DNA of 30,057 nucleotides from a virus. The DNA lies in the IMG/VR virus record IMGVR_UViG_3300036770_006232, positions 1 to 30,057 of that record; one strand, 5' to 3'. The notes under the pieces were generated by a model that searched no databases, was not told where the DNA came from, and was given only the letters and a program-made list of their open reading frames with translations. Shown here one piece after another: positions 5,652 through 14,382 of this stretch. The position numbers and the translations under genes are program-made. Position 1 is the first letter of the stretch; every line of letters begins with the position of its first letter.

Positions 5652-6056
5652 TTCTCTTAGGACAGCGTCCAGTTCAATTGCATTTGGCAGACGCGAGTGC
5701 CGCAGCCAGAAGATAATCCGCGCCTCCCTTTCCACGCTATAGAACAACTGCGACCTGAACCATGGCTGCCAGTCATTTGACCCCTTGGATTGATTGTGCT
5801 CCAGGCAAGCCGGCACGCAGTTCCTGGAGACGTCTTCACCGCCCTTTGAGCGCGGGCGCATGTGGTCGATCGTTAGTGACTGGTCGTCAATAGGCGGACA
5901 ATCACAGAACGCGCAACGGTTCTCCCAGGCATCCTTGATGGCTTTACGCCAACGCCGCTTAGCTTCGCCGCTACTCAGGCAGTCCATGTCCATTAAGTAC
6001 TGATGGTACGTAATCACGACCCCATCACCGGACGGGGTGACCGAATGGTCGAACAT
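5634..6056 (-). CDS. HNH endonuclease, antisense between tail genes
   Basis: A 140-aa nuclease from the ATG at 6056; the frame stays open to a TTG at 6200, and a GTG at 6017 after GGGG is another possible start. A helix (GEAKRRWRKAIKDAWEN) leads into the HNH core: CAFC, then LTIDHMRPRSKGGEDVSRNCVPACLEHNQSKG. The conserved IDH, the asparagine of RNCVPAC and the final HNQ are present. The C-terminal WFRSQLFYSVEREARIIFWL is typical of small phage HNH proteins, including cyanophage ones as I remember them. It runs against the structural operon and its end overlaps the chaperone fusion's end, as expected for a homing gene inserted between structural genes. Confidence 0.82.
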   Translation of the reverse strand: MFDHSVTPSGDGVVITYHQYLMDMDCLSSGEAKRRWRKAIKDAWENRCAFCDCPPIDDQSLTIDHMRPRSKGGEDVSRNCVPACLEHNQSKGSNDWQPWFRSQLFYSVEREARIIFWLRHSRLPNAIELDAVLRELRNNT

Positions 6057-6185
6057 GTGTTGGATTAACTGCCCAGCAAACAAAGAACGTGGCTTACCCA
6101 GGGGAAACGTTCCATTGCATGCGATGCTGCGTTCACTATGCTGCCTGCATGGCGGCGGGCAAACTATGGAATGTGAAGTGATCCG

Positions 6186-6623
6186 GTGGCCCAGCAACAC
6201 GTCGATACACCTGAGGTAATCTATGAAACACTGACGGGTGATGAAGCCTTCATAGACCTGGTGGGCACGATTACCTTCCAGGCGGGCAATACGGCGCTGA
6301 ATGCAATTTCGATTGTCACCCCAGGGGCCGACTTACCATCACCCAAGTCGATCACAGGCCTGGAGGTGATCATTCATGATGTCAGCGACTTGGAACGCCG
6401 GCAGTATATCGGTAGCGAAGTTGATATTACGACAACCTGGAAGGTGTTCCTGCTGGCATGGCCTGGAGCTAATGGCGCAACGCTAAATGCCGCAGCCCGC
6501 CGAATCATGGAGCTGTTTTCCCAGGCTAGCACAATTGAGACGACTCCAACTCCAACTGGACTGGGGGCGATTGCACAATTACTAGTGTTGATACCTTCAG
6601 ACTCAGCAATTATCGGCTCTTGA
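6186..6623 (+). CDS. Probable tail terminator protein
   Basis: A 145-aa protein from a GTG (MAQQHVDTPEVIYETLTGD), the only start after an in-frame stop at 6174; GAAGTGA upstream is a weak ribosome binding site. It has an alpha/beta pattern: an N-terminal helix, EVIIHDVSDLERRQYIGSE near residues 60-78, a strand TTWKVFLLAWP near 84-94, a helix NAAARRIMELFSQAS near 100-115 and a final strand AQLLVLIPSD. The size, fold pattern and place directly before the tail tube gene fit a gpU-like tail terminator that stops tube growth and joins the head. No diagnostic motif is visible, so this rests on position and pattern. Confidence 0.6.
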   Translation: MAQQHVDTPEVIYETLTGDEAFIDLVGTITFQAGNTALNAISIVTPGADLPSPKSITGLEVIIHDVSDLERRQYIGSEVDITTTWKVFLLAWPGANGATLNAAARRIMELFSQASTIETTPTPTGLGAIAQLLVLIPSDSAIIGS

Positions 6624-6662
6624 GCAACACGTAGTGTGCCATTTTGGCAGCCTATGTTTAGG

Positions 6663-6697
6663 TAGGGGGCAGCCCTGCCGAACTTACTGTCCCCCTA
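6663..6697 (+). promoter_or_regulatory. GC-rich leader hairpin before the tail tube gene
   Basis: TAGGGGG-CAG pairs with CTG-CCCCCTA around one bulged T. The stem ends ten bases before the ATG at 6708, and those bases hold no Shine-Dalgarno. A shorter alternative stem GGCAG/CTGCC shares the left arm. It may be a processing, stability or translation-control element. Confidence 0.4.
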
Positions 6698-6707
6698 GTT
6701 AATTCAG

Positions 6708-7313
6708 ATGGCCAATTTTAGTTCTGCCTTCGGGTATGATACCTACATTCTTCCGCTGTTCGCAGAAGAAGTGGACCTGAAGTTTACCGGCGTCACCAGC
6801 GCTGCAAACTTCCTGACGACCGGCTCCGTCGTTGCCTCCAGCGCTGCGATTTCGTACTCCAGCTCGACTCGTAAGTTCAGCGTTAACGGTTCTGCGCTGG
6901 ACATGGATGGCCTGGATAATCCGTTCCGCCTGGTGGGTCTGACGAACGCCTCTCTGGAAACGGACACCAACACCGAAGAAGTGGTGACGTACGACGACGA
7001 CACCAAGGGCTTCAATATCACCTTGCCGACCTCTAAGACCTGGAGTATTTCGCTGGCTGGTGTGGCTGACTTCAAGGACGCTGGTTATCACGTGCTGCGC
7101 CTGACCGAACAAAACACCGTGGCTGATGCCCTGCGGATCAAGATCCTGCGGATTGGCCCCACCGGCACCGACGAGGCTGTGTACGGCTACGGCACCGTGA
7201 ATGGATACACCGAGTCGATCGAGGCTGGTTCGATCGTTTCCTGGGAAGCGACCATCCAGGGTTACGGCCCTTATCGTATTGATCCTGACTTCAACGTGGC
7301 TCCCTCCTCGTGA
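6708..7313 (+). CDS. Major tail tube protein
   Basis: A 201-aa protein starting MANFSSAFGYDTYILPLF. The sequence alternates strands and loops like siphovirus tube proteins: AEEVDLKFTGVTSAANF, a long beta segment SSTRKFSVNGSALDMDG, then GFNITLPTSKTWSISLAGVADF near residues 98-122. A helix AGYHVLRLTEQNTVADALRI follows, then a final strand pair SIVSWEATIQGYGPYRID. Codon use is strongly biased to C-ending and other preferred codons compared with neighbours, as expected for a very abundant structural protein. It has its own leader hairpin and is followed at once by a strong terminator, so it is probably expressed above its neighbours. Confidence 0.82.
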   Translation: MANFSSAFGYDTYILPLFAEEVDLKFTGVTSAANFLTTGSVVASSAAISYSSSTRKFSVNGSALDMDGLDNPFRLVGLTNASLETDTNTEEVVTYDDDTKGFNITLPTSKTWSISLAGVADFKDAGYHVLRLTEQNTVADALRIKILRIGPTGTDEAVYGYGTVNGYTESIEAGSIVSWEATIQGYGPYRIDPDFNVAPSS

Positions 7314-7338
7314 TTTAATTGACCAAGGCCAATTAAAT
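7314..7338. repeat. Inverted repeat after the tail tube gene
   Basis: TTTAATTG and CAATTAAA face each other across an eight-base spacer just after the tube gene's stop codon and before the main terminator. It may stabilise the 3' end of the mRNA or be a protein site; no other role is visible. Confidence 0.4.
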
Positions 7339-7346
7339 TTCGAGTA

Positions 7347-7368
7347 CCCCGCTTCGGCGGGGTTTTTC
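7347..7368 (+). terminator. Strong intrinsic terminator after the tail tube gene
   Basis: CCCCGC-TTCG-GCGGGG forms a perfect 6-bp stem with a stable TTCG tetraloop, followed by TTTTTC. It would separate high-level tube transcription from the long tape measure gene. Confidence 0.92.
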
Positions 7369-7390
7369 ATTAATTAGCCGAATTTATGAC

Positions 7391-7405
7391 GGCATACTAA
7401 AACAC
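7391..7405 (+). promoter_or_regulatory. Weak promoter candidate before the tape measure gene
   Basis: GGCATACTAAAACAC lies between the terminator and the GTG at 7426 and resembles GGCATAATACGGCAC at 4423-4437. A promoter is needed after the terminator unless read-through is used. No -35 element is clear. Confidence 0.22.
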
Positions 7406-7425
7406 CCCAGGCGATTTGGTCGGCA

Positions 7426-10400
7426 GTGGCGAAGACCGCACTTGAGTTTGAAGCAAAAGTTAGCGTAAACGAACTGAATAAGTTGCTGCGCGAACTTTCT
7501 GTGGGGGCAGAAGGTGCAGCCAAGGCGGTCAATGATGCACTAGGGGGCACGGTTACAAAAAAGATTGTCCTGGAGACTCAGACGGATGAGTCCGGGGCCA
7601 AAAGACTGGTAGCGGTTGAAAAGGAACGCCTCAGTGTTGCTGGCGCCATCGAAACTCAATTAAAGCAAATCCGCAAAACAGAGTCCGGCAGTCTCACCAG
7701 TTTGCGCCAGCAAGTCAACGAGGCTCGCCAGGCCAGGGATGGGATAGTAAAATATAAAACAGCGATCGAAGGCGCCAGGAACGAAGTCAAAACACTTAAC
7801 CCATTGTGGGCCGAGCAGAACCAGAGACTCGGGCAATTGCAAAGGCAACTCGATCTGGTGGATTCCAGCGGGTTCTGGGATAAAGCTAAGACTGCCCTTA
7901 GGGCCGAGGGCTTCATTAGCTTCCTGAATGGTCTGGAACAGATCACCCAAGGCCTGCAGGCAGCGAATATCGTTATTGGTCAGGTCGGTTCAGCGATCAA
8001 TACGCTAATCAGTACTGCGGCCGACCTACAGTCTTTTGCCCTTAGCTTCAAGGCGATTGGGGCTGGTGCTGCTGGGGCGTCTTCTAGCCTACAGGATTCG
8101 GCTCGGATTGCCCTGGGGTTGGGTGTGAACATTCAGACCGTCCAGGATGGCTTCAGGCAGTTATCACCCGTTGTTTTGAATTCAGGCGGCTCCCTGAAGG
8201 ACGTGTCGGCGATTGTCGAATCCCTGAATAGCCGTTTTGCTGCCTTTGGTATCTCCGGGGATCGTGCCCGTAGGGTGACCAATGGCATTATCCAGGCATT
8301 TGCGAAGGGCAAACTGCAGGCCGAAGAACTGACCCAGCAGATCTCGGAGGCTGATCCGGCCTTCAAGACCGACTTGGCTCAGGCAATTGGTAAGTCCACC
8401 CAGGAACTGGAGGAATTCGTCAAGGCCGGCCAGTTTACCACTGACATCCTGATCGAAGCGCTGCCCAAGCTAACCAAAGCTGATTTGTTATTCGGCAAGC
8501 TTGGCCCAAGTGCAGCCAGCGCTGTTGACGCCCTGGAGAAGAATGCAGTTACGATCGACCAGGTCAGGGGCAATCTGGCAAACCTGAACACCCTGAGCTT
8601 GCGGAATATTGCTCAGGCTGCAGAACCGTTGATTAACGCCTTCCTGAGAGCACAGGCAGTTGTTACCGACTTTTTCTCCAGGCTGTCGCAATCTGGGGCG
8701 GTCAAAACTTTGGCTGACGTTTTCGCTAGGCTGGTTAATATCTTTACAAATGTACTGGATTCGCTGCTGACGCTGGCTGACGGCTTTGTCGCAGTCCTGA
8801 ATGCAGTTGCGCCATTTATTGATATTATCCTGAAGATTCCAGGTGCTGCTGAGGTCGCCGGCTTGGCACTGATTGGCAAGTTTCTGAAGCCGCTGGGACT
8901 ATTTGAGACCGCTCTGGGGCGATCCAGGCAATCCTTCCAGGACTTCATCAGTTCAATCACTTCAATTGGCCGGGGATCTGAGGCATCGATTGCAATCGTC
9001 AGAAACTCAATCAACAGTGTCAACGAGGCCCTGGAGCAAAAGCCCACCTTCGGCTTGTTCGAGCAGACCAATAAAGCCTTAAGCTCGATTCCATCCAACG
9101 CAAAGTCTGCGGTTTCTAGCGTCGGCGGCGTTGCAACTGCAGTTACTGATCGCATCCAATCCAGCATTGCAAAAACAGATTCAGACATTGAACGCCTCAG
9201 AAAACGTCTGAGATTGGTTGAACTAGAGTCGCAAGTGTCTGCCCCTAGAACACCTGGTGGGCAAGCAGTGTCACAGGCAGCGCTACAAGAAGCCAGTGGC
9301 CGGGAAATTAGAAGTAGCCTGGGACAGACCTCTGAGGCTTTTAATCAGACACTGAAAAATCTGGAGCGCTACAATCAGGGCCTCTTTGGCCTGGCAGCCA
9401 ACAGCAAGAATGCAGCAAATGGTATTGCATTGCCTGCTATCAAGATCACGGAACTGAAGAACCAGCTCGGAGAGCCAATTTTTGGCCGAGCGCTGAAGAT
9501 TGATCCGGCCTTCTTACGTGACGTCCAGGAGTTAGCTAAGACTGATCCCAGTAAGGCTGTGACCTTGTTGCAGTCTGCCCTTCGGGCCTTGAATACAGAT
9601 GCCAAGAGAACTCAAGCCTCATTGATTGGTCTTAGTGACGAGGGCAGGGTAGCATTCAGAGCTGAGGTTGCCAGCAGCGCGAATCAGATTAAAAATGCAA
9701 TCGCCGGCATCGCTGGGGAAACGGAAAAGATCAAGGTCGCTCCCATCCAAAACCTGGCGAGCTCCCAGGTGGCACTAAAAAACCGACTCAGTGAAACTGA
9801 GATTGAAATTCGTCGCCTTAGGGCTGAACTCGAAAAAGAGCCCAGCGACAAGCTAGCGCGTAAAGTTGGCACTGACCAAGCCAGAATCCGTGCTGAGCTT
9901 GATAAAAGCATCAAAAAACAACAAACCCTAAAGGCTGAACTGGACAAACAACAGGCGGCAGTTCGCCAAGAGCGTCGTCAACAGGTTGGTTTTGAACCTG
10001 GGCAAATCAAGGAAAGCACCAACAGTCTGGATAAATATGTGGCTGCAGTACGCGAGACCAGACGCGAAGAGATCATTGCTTCAGATACCCGCATCCAGGC
10101 AAATGAAAAGGCTCTACAGTCCACCAGGACAGCACTTGAGCAAATCACTGCCGAGCAAAAGAAAGCAGCGCAAGCAGCGCAATCATTCCGTTTACCGGTT
10201 GGCCCATTTGAAGGTACAGCATTTCAGGGAGACGAAGCCGAAAGACTGAGGACCGAAATCGACCGCCTAGAGACCGCTCAAGCCTCTCTTAGGCTGGAAG
10301 CCAGTCAACTGGCGACAGAGGAGACGAATCTAAAGAAAGTCTTTGAGGAAGCCTCAAAAGAAACGGCTACTTATGCCGACAGGCAAAAAGCATTGGGGCT

Positions 10401-13400
10401 GAGTCGCGATGTCCTGGTGCAGTCGCTGAAGTCCGTAGGTGCCGAAGCAAGAACCCTGCAAGCACGCTTGGGGGAACTGCAAGTAGCACGTGAAGCACTG
10501 TTAAAACAGCAAGCCGCAAGGCCGTTCTTTGGACAGGTCGATCCAAGCACGGACCCACTGATCCAAAACATCAAACGACTGGGTGATGAGATTAATACAG
10601 TCAAGGGCCGCCTAGGTGAGCTTGATGGTCAAAAACAGCAATCCTTCCAGGGATTGCGACAACTGGAGATCGGTTTCCTTGAGAATCAAAAAACCGCAGG
10701 AGGTTTCAGTGGTCGATTGGCGGAGGCTGGCCGTGGGTTATCGAATTTCTTTAAGGGGATAACCGTTAACCCCTTAAGGGCTTTTGGGGGAGCGCTAAAG
10801 TCCGCTGGCGCTGCGGCTTTTTCGCTTGCTGAGTCGCTGGGCCCCCTTCCCTTTATTTTCTTGGCGATCGGTATTGCCTCCAGGGCATATGCTGATGGCA
10901 CCAGGGAATCTAGTGAGATTACGAAAAGATTTGCTGATCAACTTGAGAACCTAAGGAATGCGCTGAAAGACCTGGCTCCTGAGACCGAAAATGTTGCCAC
11001 AAAGTCTTCAAAGTTGACCTTGGTGTGGGAATCAATTTCTTTAGCAGTTGCCAGTCTTGGGGACAAGATAGGCGCATTCTTGGAGAAACTGGCCTCTAGC
11101 TTCTCAGGATTTATCGCCAGTATCAGGTCGATCCTGGGACCCCTTACGGAAGTTGCCGCAGGGGCGGTTCTTGCTAGCGGCGCTGGTGGCCTCGGTGCAC
11201 TGATCGGTTTGGCATTGGGTCCATGGGGGGCAGCGATCGGTGGTGTGCTTGGCATCGTTACTGGCCTGTTACTGGGAACGGGTCTTGCTGCGACAGAGGC
11301 CTCGGTTAACGTGGAGAAGTTACAAAGAAGCCTGACGGCAACGACAGAATCCGTCGCAAAACAGATTCCCGTCTTCCAAGAGCTAATTAAGGAGCTCGAC
11401 AAGTTGGTAGAACCTGGCAAGGGAATTGATCCCAAGAATCTGACCAAATTTACAACTGGCATCCAACAAGCAGAAGCATCTATCGAATTGATGAAGGGAT
11501 CAATTCAAAATCTTGAAACTGGACTTCGCAAGAACGAATCGGCATATGGCGGAAACCTGAAGAAATTAGATGAGCTCAGAGCGGCGCTGGCCGCAGCCGA
11601 GCAAGAGTACGAAGCAATCAAAAAGCAGGGAGGGGATTCACCTTTGACTGCCAAGGATGGTAGGTATGACGAATTGGTTGCCGCTGAGGGTAAAGTGGCA
11701 AACCTGAGGGCTCAAATCACGGCTCTAGAGGACGAAACTATCAAACTAGGCACGGCCAATCAGAAAACAACAGATGAACTAGCAAAACTAAAACAGCAAC
11801 TAGAACAGTCGGAGCAAGCCTATCAAAAGCTCAGGAAGGAAGCCGGCCTGACGACCGAAGATCAAAAGGACCTAACAAATAGCGTCACCAAGCTTAAGGA
11901 AGCAATCAAGGCTCTGGAGGACAGTGTCGGGGAGTTCGACCTGCTTAGCCCAAAAGGACGCGAGGGCCTGAATACAGCCCTGTCCCAGGCTAAGGCCCTG
12001 AAAACTGTCCTAGAGGAACTGTCCAAGACCGAGCTTGAGATTTCGATCGAACTTAGGGACCTGGAGCAGCAAATTACCGAATCGCAACTAAAGATTGATC
12101 TAGAGGAGGGTCCTCTTAGAGAGGCAGCGTTGGCGATTAGTTCGATTACAAATGAATTCGCCACCGCTCAACAAGAACTGCAGACAACGATTGCTGAACT
12201 TGAATTCGCCGAAAGCAAAGGTGCTGTAAATACTCAAACCAAGGCGGAGATCCTGGAAAGGGCTGCAACCCGCTTCCTGGCGTCCTCCCAGAAAGCCAAA
12301 GAGGAGATTGTAGAAGCTGGCCGCAGATTCAGAGATGAATTAAGCAAGGCACGATCTGCTTACCAGGGGCTTGTCGTCGACAGGCCTGAGTTCTTCACGC
12401 CAGGTGAAATTCGCAAAAATGCACAGCAGATTGAAGCTGACTTCAAGGCTGCACTAGATAAGGTCAGGGCTGATACTGGTGACTGGTCTTGGGGTCCCAA
12501 GTTGACTGGAAAAACCTACGAGGAGATCCTGAAACAGAAAAAAGAATTTGTTGACACTCGTAATCAAGCCGACGACCTTAGAAAATCAATTCAGGACTTG
12601 AATAAAGTACTGAATCTGCTTGCCGCAGTTCTGGCTAAAGTTGCCGGTATCGGTACGGATCAACTCAAGGCACTGGGTTTTGACTCTAAAAAGCTGGTTG
12701 GCGACATCCAGGATGTCCAGAAAAATGTTACCGGGTTGGGGTCGGCCGCAACAAATGCAGCGAAGGCCTATGGAAGCATCGTTGGAGAGTTCGAGGTTGG
12801 CGGCAAGGCCATGGTCTTGACAAGCGATGCCGCTACCGGGGAAATTGTTCAACTCACTAGAGCGGAATATGATGCAGCCCGAGGCGCAACTGCCGTAGGC
12901 AATGCTGGCACTGCGGCCTTTGGCGCACTGGGTAATGCGGCAAATAGTGCTGCTAGTGCTATTGGATCGCAAGGTGCGGGTTTTTCCAAAGTTGTCGGAG
13001 AGTTTGAGGCTGGTGGGCAAAAGATATTCCTGGTCGAAGATCAGTTTACTGGCAAGGTCGAGCAAGTCAATGCCGCTCAATTAAAACAACTGGGACTAGT
13101 CAGTAATTTGAACCAAGGCTATGCAGCACTGGGCATCCAGATCGCCAAGGCTGGGGCACTGACTGGAGAATATCTGAAGCGACAGCAGGAACAAGCCGCA
13201 CGGATTACCCCAGAATCCCAGCCTATTGCCCTAAAATTTGGTATTGACGCAAACACTGTTCAGGATGTCCGGGAGGCTGGCGTAAAAGCGGGCGGCGATT
13301 GGCTGAAGGCTCTGGGGGAAACGATTTCTCAGGGGCAGGTCTTTGCCCCGCTGGTACTGGAGCAACTTGCGAATGACACTACCGACTACAGGACCTCGCT

Positions 13401-14382
13401 GGAAATGCTGGCGCTTGCCCAGCAAGAAAATACTGCCGCTCAAATTCGCTATAATCAGGCGCTAGCGTCCGGCAGTGGAGACATTCTGACTGCCGCTGGG
13501 GCGCTTGCAACGTCTAATGCGACCTTGGAGAGCGCTCGGTATGCCGCAGACAATGCAGCACAAGCATATCAAGAAGCAGGAGCACGAGCAGCGGCTCTGG
13601 GGATCGACATCAAATCAGTGTTAACGGCAGGCACCGAGATTCCGGACGCAGGTCCCAGAAACCTGGTGGAAGCTTATGATGCAGCCCGCAACAAGGTTCT
13701 GGAATTCAAGGGTTCACTAGAAGGTATTGACACGAGTGCGGATCAACTGGAATCTGGCACCTCGAATGCTGAACAGTCACTTGGTGAAGGCATTCAAAGG
13801 GCTGACGGCATGACGAGCTCGCTGGCTAATGCAGCAGCCCAGGCTCAAGCTATTGCTGATTCGATCACCAGCCTGCAGGGCTTAAATGTTAACGTTAATG
13901 TCAACAGCGTACCTGGCCTGTGGACTGGTGGTACGGCTATGGCTGGCACACAATACCGAGTCAACGAGCTTGGCCAAGAAGGCTTCCTGAGCGCGGCGGG
14001 CCGACTCAGTGCCATCAATAAGCCCAAGAATGCCCTGTGGCGTGCTCCTAGCACCGGTACCGTTATCCCTGCGCATCTTTGGAGCCAACTAGACGTCCCA
14101 AGCGGCGGCCTCAGCGGCATCCGCAAGCCACCGGGCATGACGGCAGGCAGAAATGGCTTGCAGCGGCTTGCAGGGGCCATACAGAGTGCACTAAGCAAGC
14201 GTGACCCGGCCCGTGATTCGGCGCTACAAGAACTCAGCGCAGTCCAGGCGCAACAGGCCCTTCAGATCGGCAAACTAAGCCGTGCCGTGGACCGCTTTGC
14301 TGACAAGAAGTGGGACGTCCATGTCGGCGTCAAGTCCACCGGCAACGCTGCCTATCTTGAGATGCTGAATCACCGACTGTAA
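7426..14382 (+). CDS. Tape measure protein (2318 aa)
   Basis: Sets tail length and is threaded through the tube. The start is GTG (MAKTALEFEAKVSVNELNK) without a clear ribosome binding site. Residues about 200-350 match the tape-measure N-terminal domain: LSFKAIGAGAAGASSSLQD, GLGVNIQTVQDGFRQLSPV, ISGDRARRVTNGIIQAF and AEELTQQISEADPAFK. Long Glu/Lys/Gln-rich coiled coils lie near 780-900, 930-1080 and 1370-1500. Hydrophobic segments near 1138-1155 (PLPFIFLAIGIAS) and 1244-1290 (Gly/Ala/Leu-rich) could insert into the host membrane. Two copies of a VVGEFE.GG motif lie near 1785 and 1856. The C-terminus has YRVNELGQEGFLSAAG and GTVIPAHLW, like other tape measures. At about 0.15 nm per residue, the tail would be near 340 nm. 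Confidence 0.95.
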   Translation: MAKTALEFEAKVSVNELNKLLRELSVGAEGAAKAVNDALGGTVTKKIVLETQTDESGAKRLVAVEKERLSVAGAIETQLKQIRKTESGSLTSLRQQVNEARQARDGIVKYKTAIEGARNEVKTLNPLWAEQNQRLGQLQRQLDLVDSSGFWDKAKTALRAEGFISFLNGLEQITQGLQAANIVIGQVGSAINTLISTAADLQSFALSFKAIGAGAAGASSSLQDSARIALGLGVNIQTVQDGFRQLSPVVLNSGGSLKDVSAIVESLNSRFAAFGISGDRARRVTNGIIQAFAKGKLQAEELTQQISEADPAFKTDLAQAIGKSTQELEEFVKAGQFTTDILIEALPKLTKADLLFGKLGPSAASAVDALEKNAVTIDQVRGNLANLNTLSLRNIAQAAEPLINAFLRAQAVVTDFFSRLSQSGAVKTLADVFARLVNIFTNVLDSLLTLADGFVAVLNAVAPFIDIILKIPGAAEVAGLALIGKFLKPLGLFETALGRSRQSFQDFISSITSIGRGSEASIAIVRNSINSVNEALEQKPTFGLFEQTNKALSSIPSNAKSAVSSVGGVATAVTDRIQSSIAKTDSDIERLRKRLRLVELESQVSAPRTPGGQAVSQAALQEASGREIRSSLGQTSEAFNQTLKNLERYNQGLFGLAANSKNAANGIALPAIKITELKNQLGEPIFGRALKIDPAFLRDVQELAKTDPSKAVTLLQSALRALNTDAKRTQASLIGLSDEGRVAFRAEVASSANQIKNAIAGIAGETEKIKVAPIQNLASSQVALKNRLSETEIEIRRLRAELEKEPSDKLARKVGTDQARIRAELDKSIKKQQTLKAELDKQQAAVRQERRQQVGFEPGQIKESTNSLDKYVAAVRETRREEIIASDTRIQANEKALQSTRTALEQITAEQKKAAQAAQSFRLPVGPFEGTAFQGDEAERLRTEIDRLETAQASLRLEASQLATEETNLKKVFEEASKETATYADRQKALGLSRDVLVQSLKSVGAEARTLQARLGELQVAREALLKQQAARPFFGQVDPSTDPLIQNIKRLGDEINTVKGRLGELDGQKQQSFQGLRQLEIGFLENQKTAGGFSGRLAEAGRGLSNFFKGITVNPLRAFGGALKSAGAAAFSLAESLGPLPFIFLAIGIASRAYADGTRESSEITKRFADQLENLRNALKDLAPETENVATKSSKLTLVWESISLAVASLGDKIGAFLEKLASSFSGFIASIRSILGPLTEVAAGAVLASGAGGLGALIGLALGPWGAAIGGVLGIVTGLLLGTGLAATEASVNVEKLQRSLTATTESVAKQIPVFQELIKELDKLVEPGKGIDPKNLTKFTTGIQQAEASIELMKGSIQNLETGLRKNESAYGGNLKKLDELRAALAAAEQEYEAIKKQGGDSPLTAKDGRYDELVAAEGKVANLRAQITALEDETIKLGTANQKTTDELAKLKQQLEQSEQAYQKLRKEAGLTTEDQKDLTNSVTKLKEAIKALEDSVGEFDLLSPKGREGLNTALSQAKALKTVLEELSKTELEISIELRDLEQQITESQLKIDLEEGPLREAALAISSITNEFATAQQELQTTIAELEFAESKGAVNTQTKAEILERAATRFLASSQKAKEEIVEAGRRFRDELSKARSAYQGLVVDRPEFFTPGEIRKNAQQIEADFKAALDKVRADTGDWSWGPKLTGKTYEEILKQKKEFVDTRNQADDLRKSIQDLNKVLNLLAAVLAKVAGIGTDQLKALGFDSKKLVGDIQDVQKNVTGLGSAATNAAKAYGSIVGEFEVGGKAMVLTSDAATGEIVQLTRAEYDAARGATAVGNAGTAAFGALGNAANSAASAIGSQGAGFSKVVGEFEAGGQKIFLVEDQFTGKVEQVNAAQLKQLGLVSNLNQGYAALGIQIAKAGALTGEYLKRQQEQAARITPESQPIALKFGIDANTVQDVREAGVKAGGDWLKALGETISQGQVFAPLVLEQLANDTTDYRTSLEMLALAQQENTAAQIRYNQALASGSGDILTAAGALATSNATLESARYAADNAAQAYQEAGARAAALGIDIKSVLTAGTEIPDAGPRNLVEAYDAARNKVLEFKGSLEGIDTSADQLESGTSNAEQSLGEGIQRADGMTSSLANAAAQAQAIADSITSLQGLNVNVNVNSVPGLWTGGTAMAGTQYRVNELGQEGFLSAAGRLSAINKPKNALWRAPSTGTVIPAHLWSQLDVPSGGLSGIRKPPGMTAGRNGLQRLAGAIQSALSKRDPARDSALQELSAVQAQQALQIGKLSRAVDRFADKKWDVHVGVKSTGNAAYLEMLNHRL

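Noticed and set aside
6699-7370. 223-aa minus-strand frame opposite the tail tube gene
   Set aside because: It spans the tube gene's terminator and reflects strong C-ending codon bias in the real gene.
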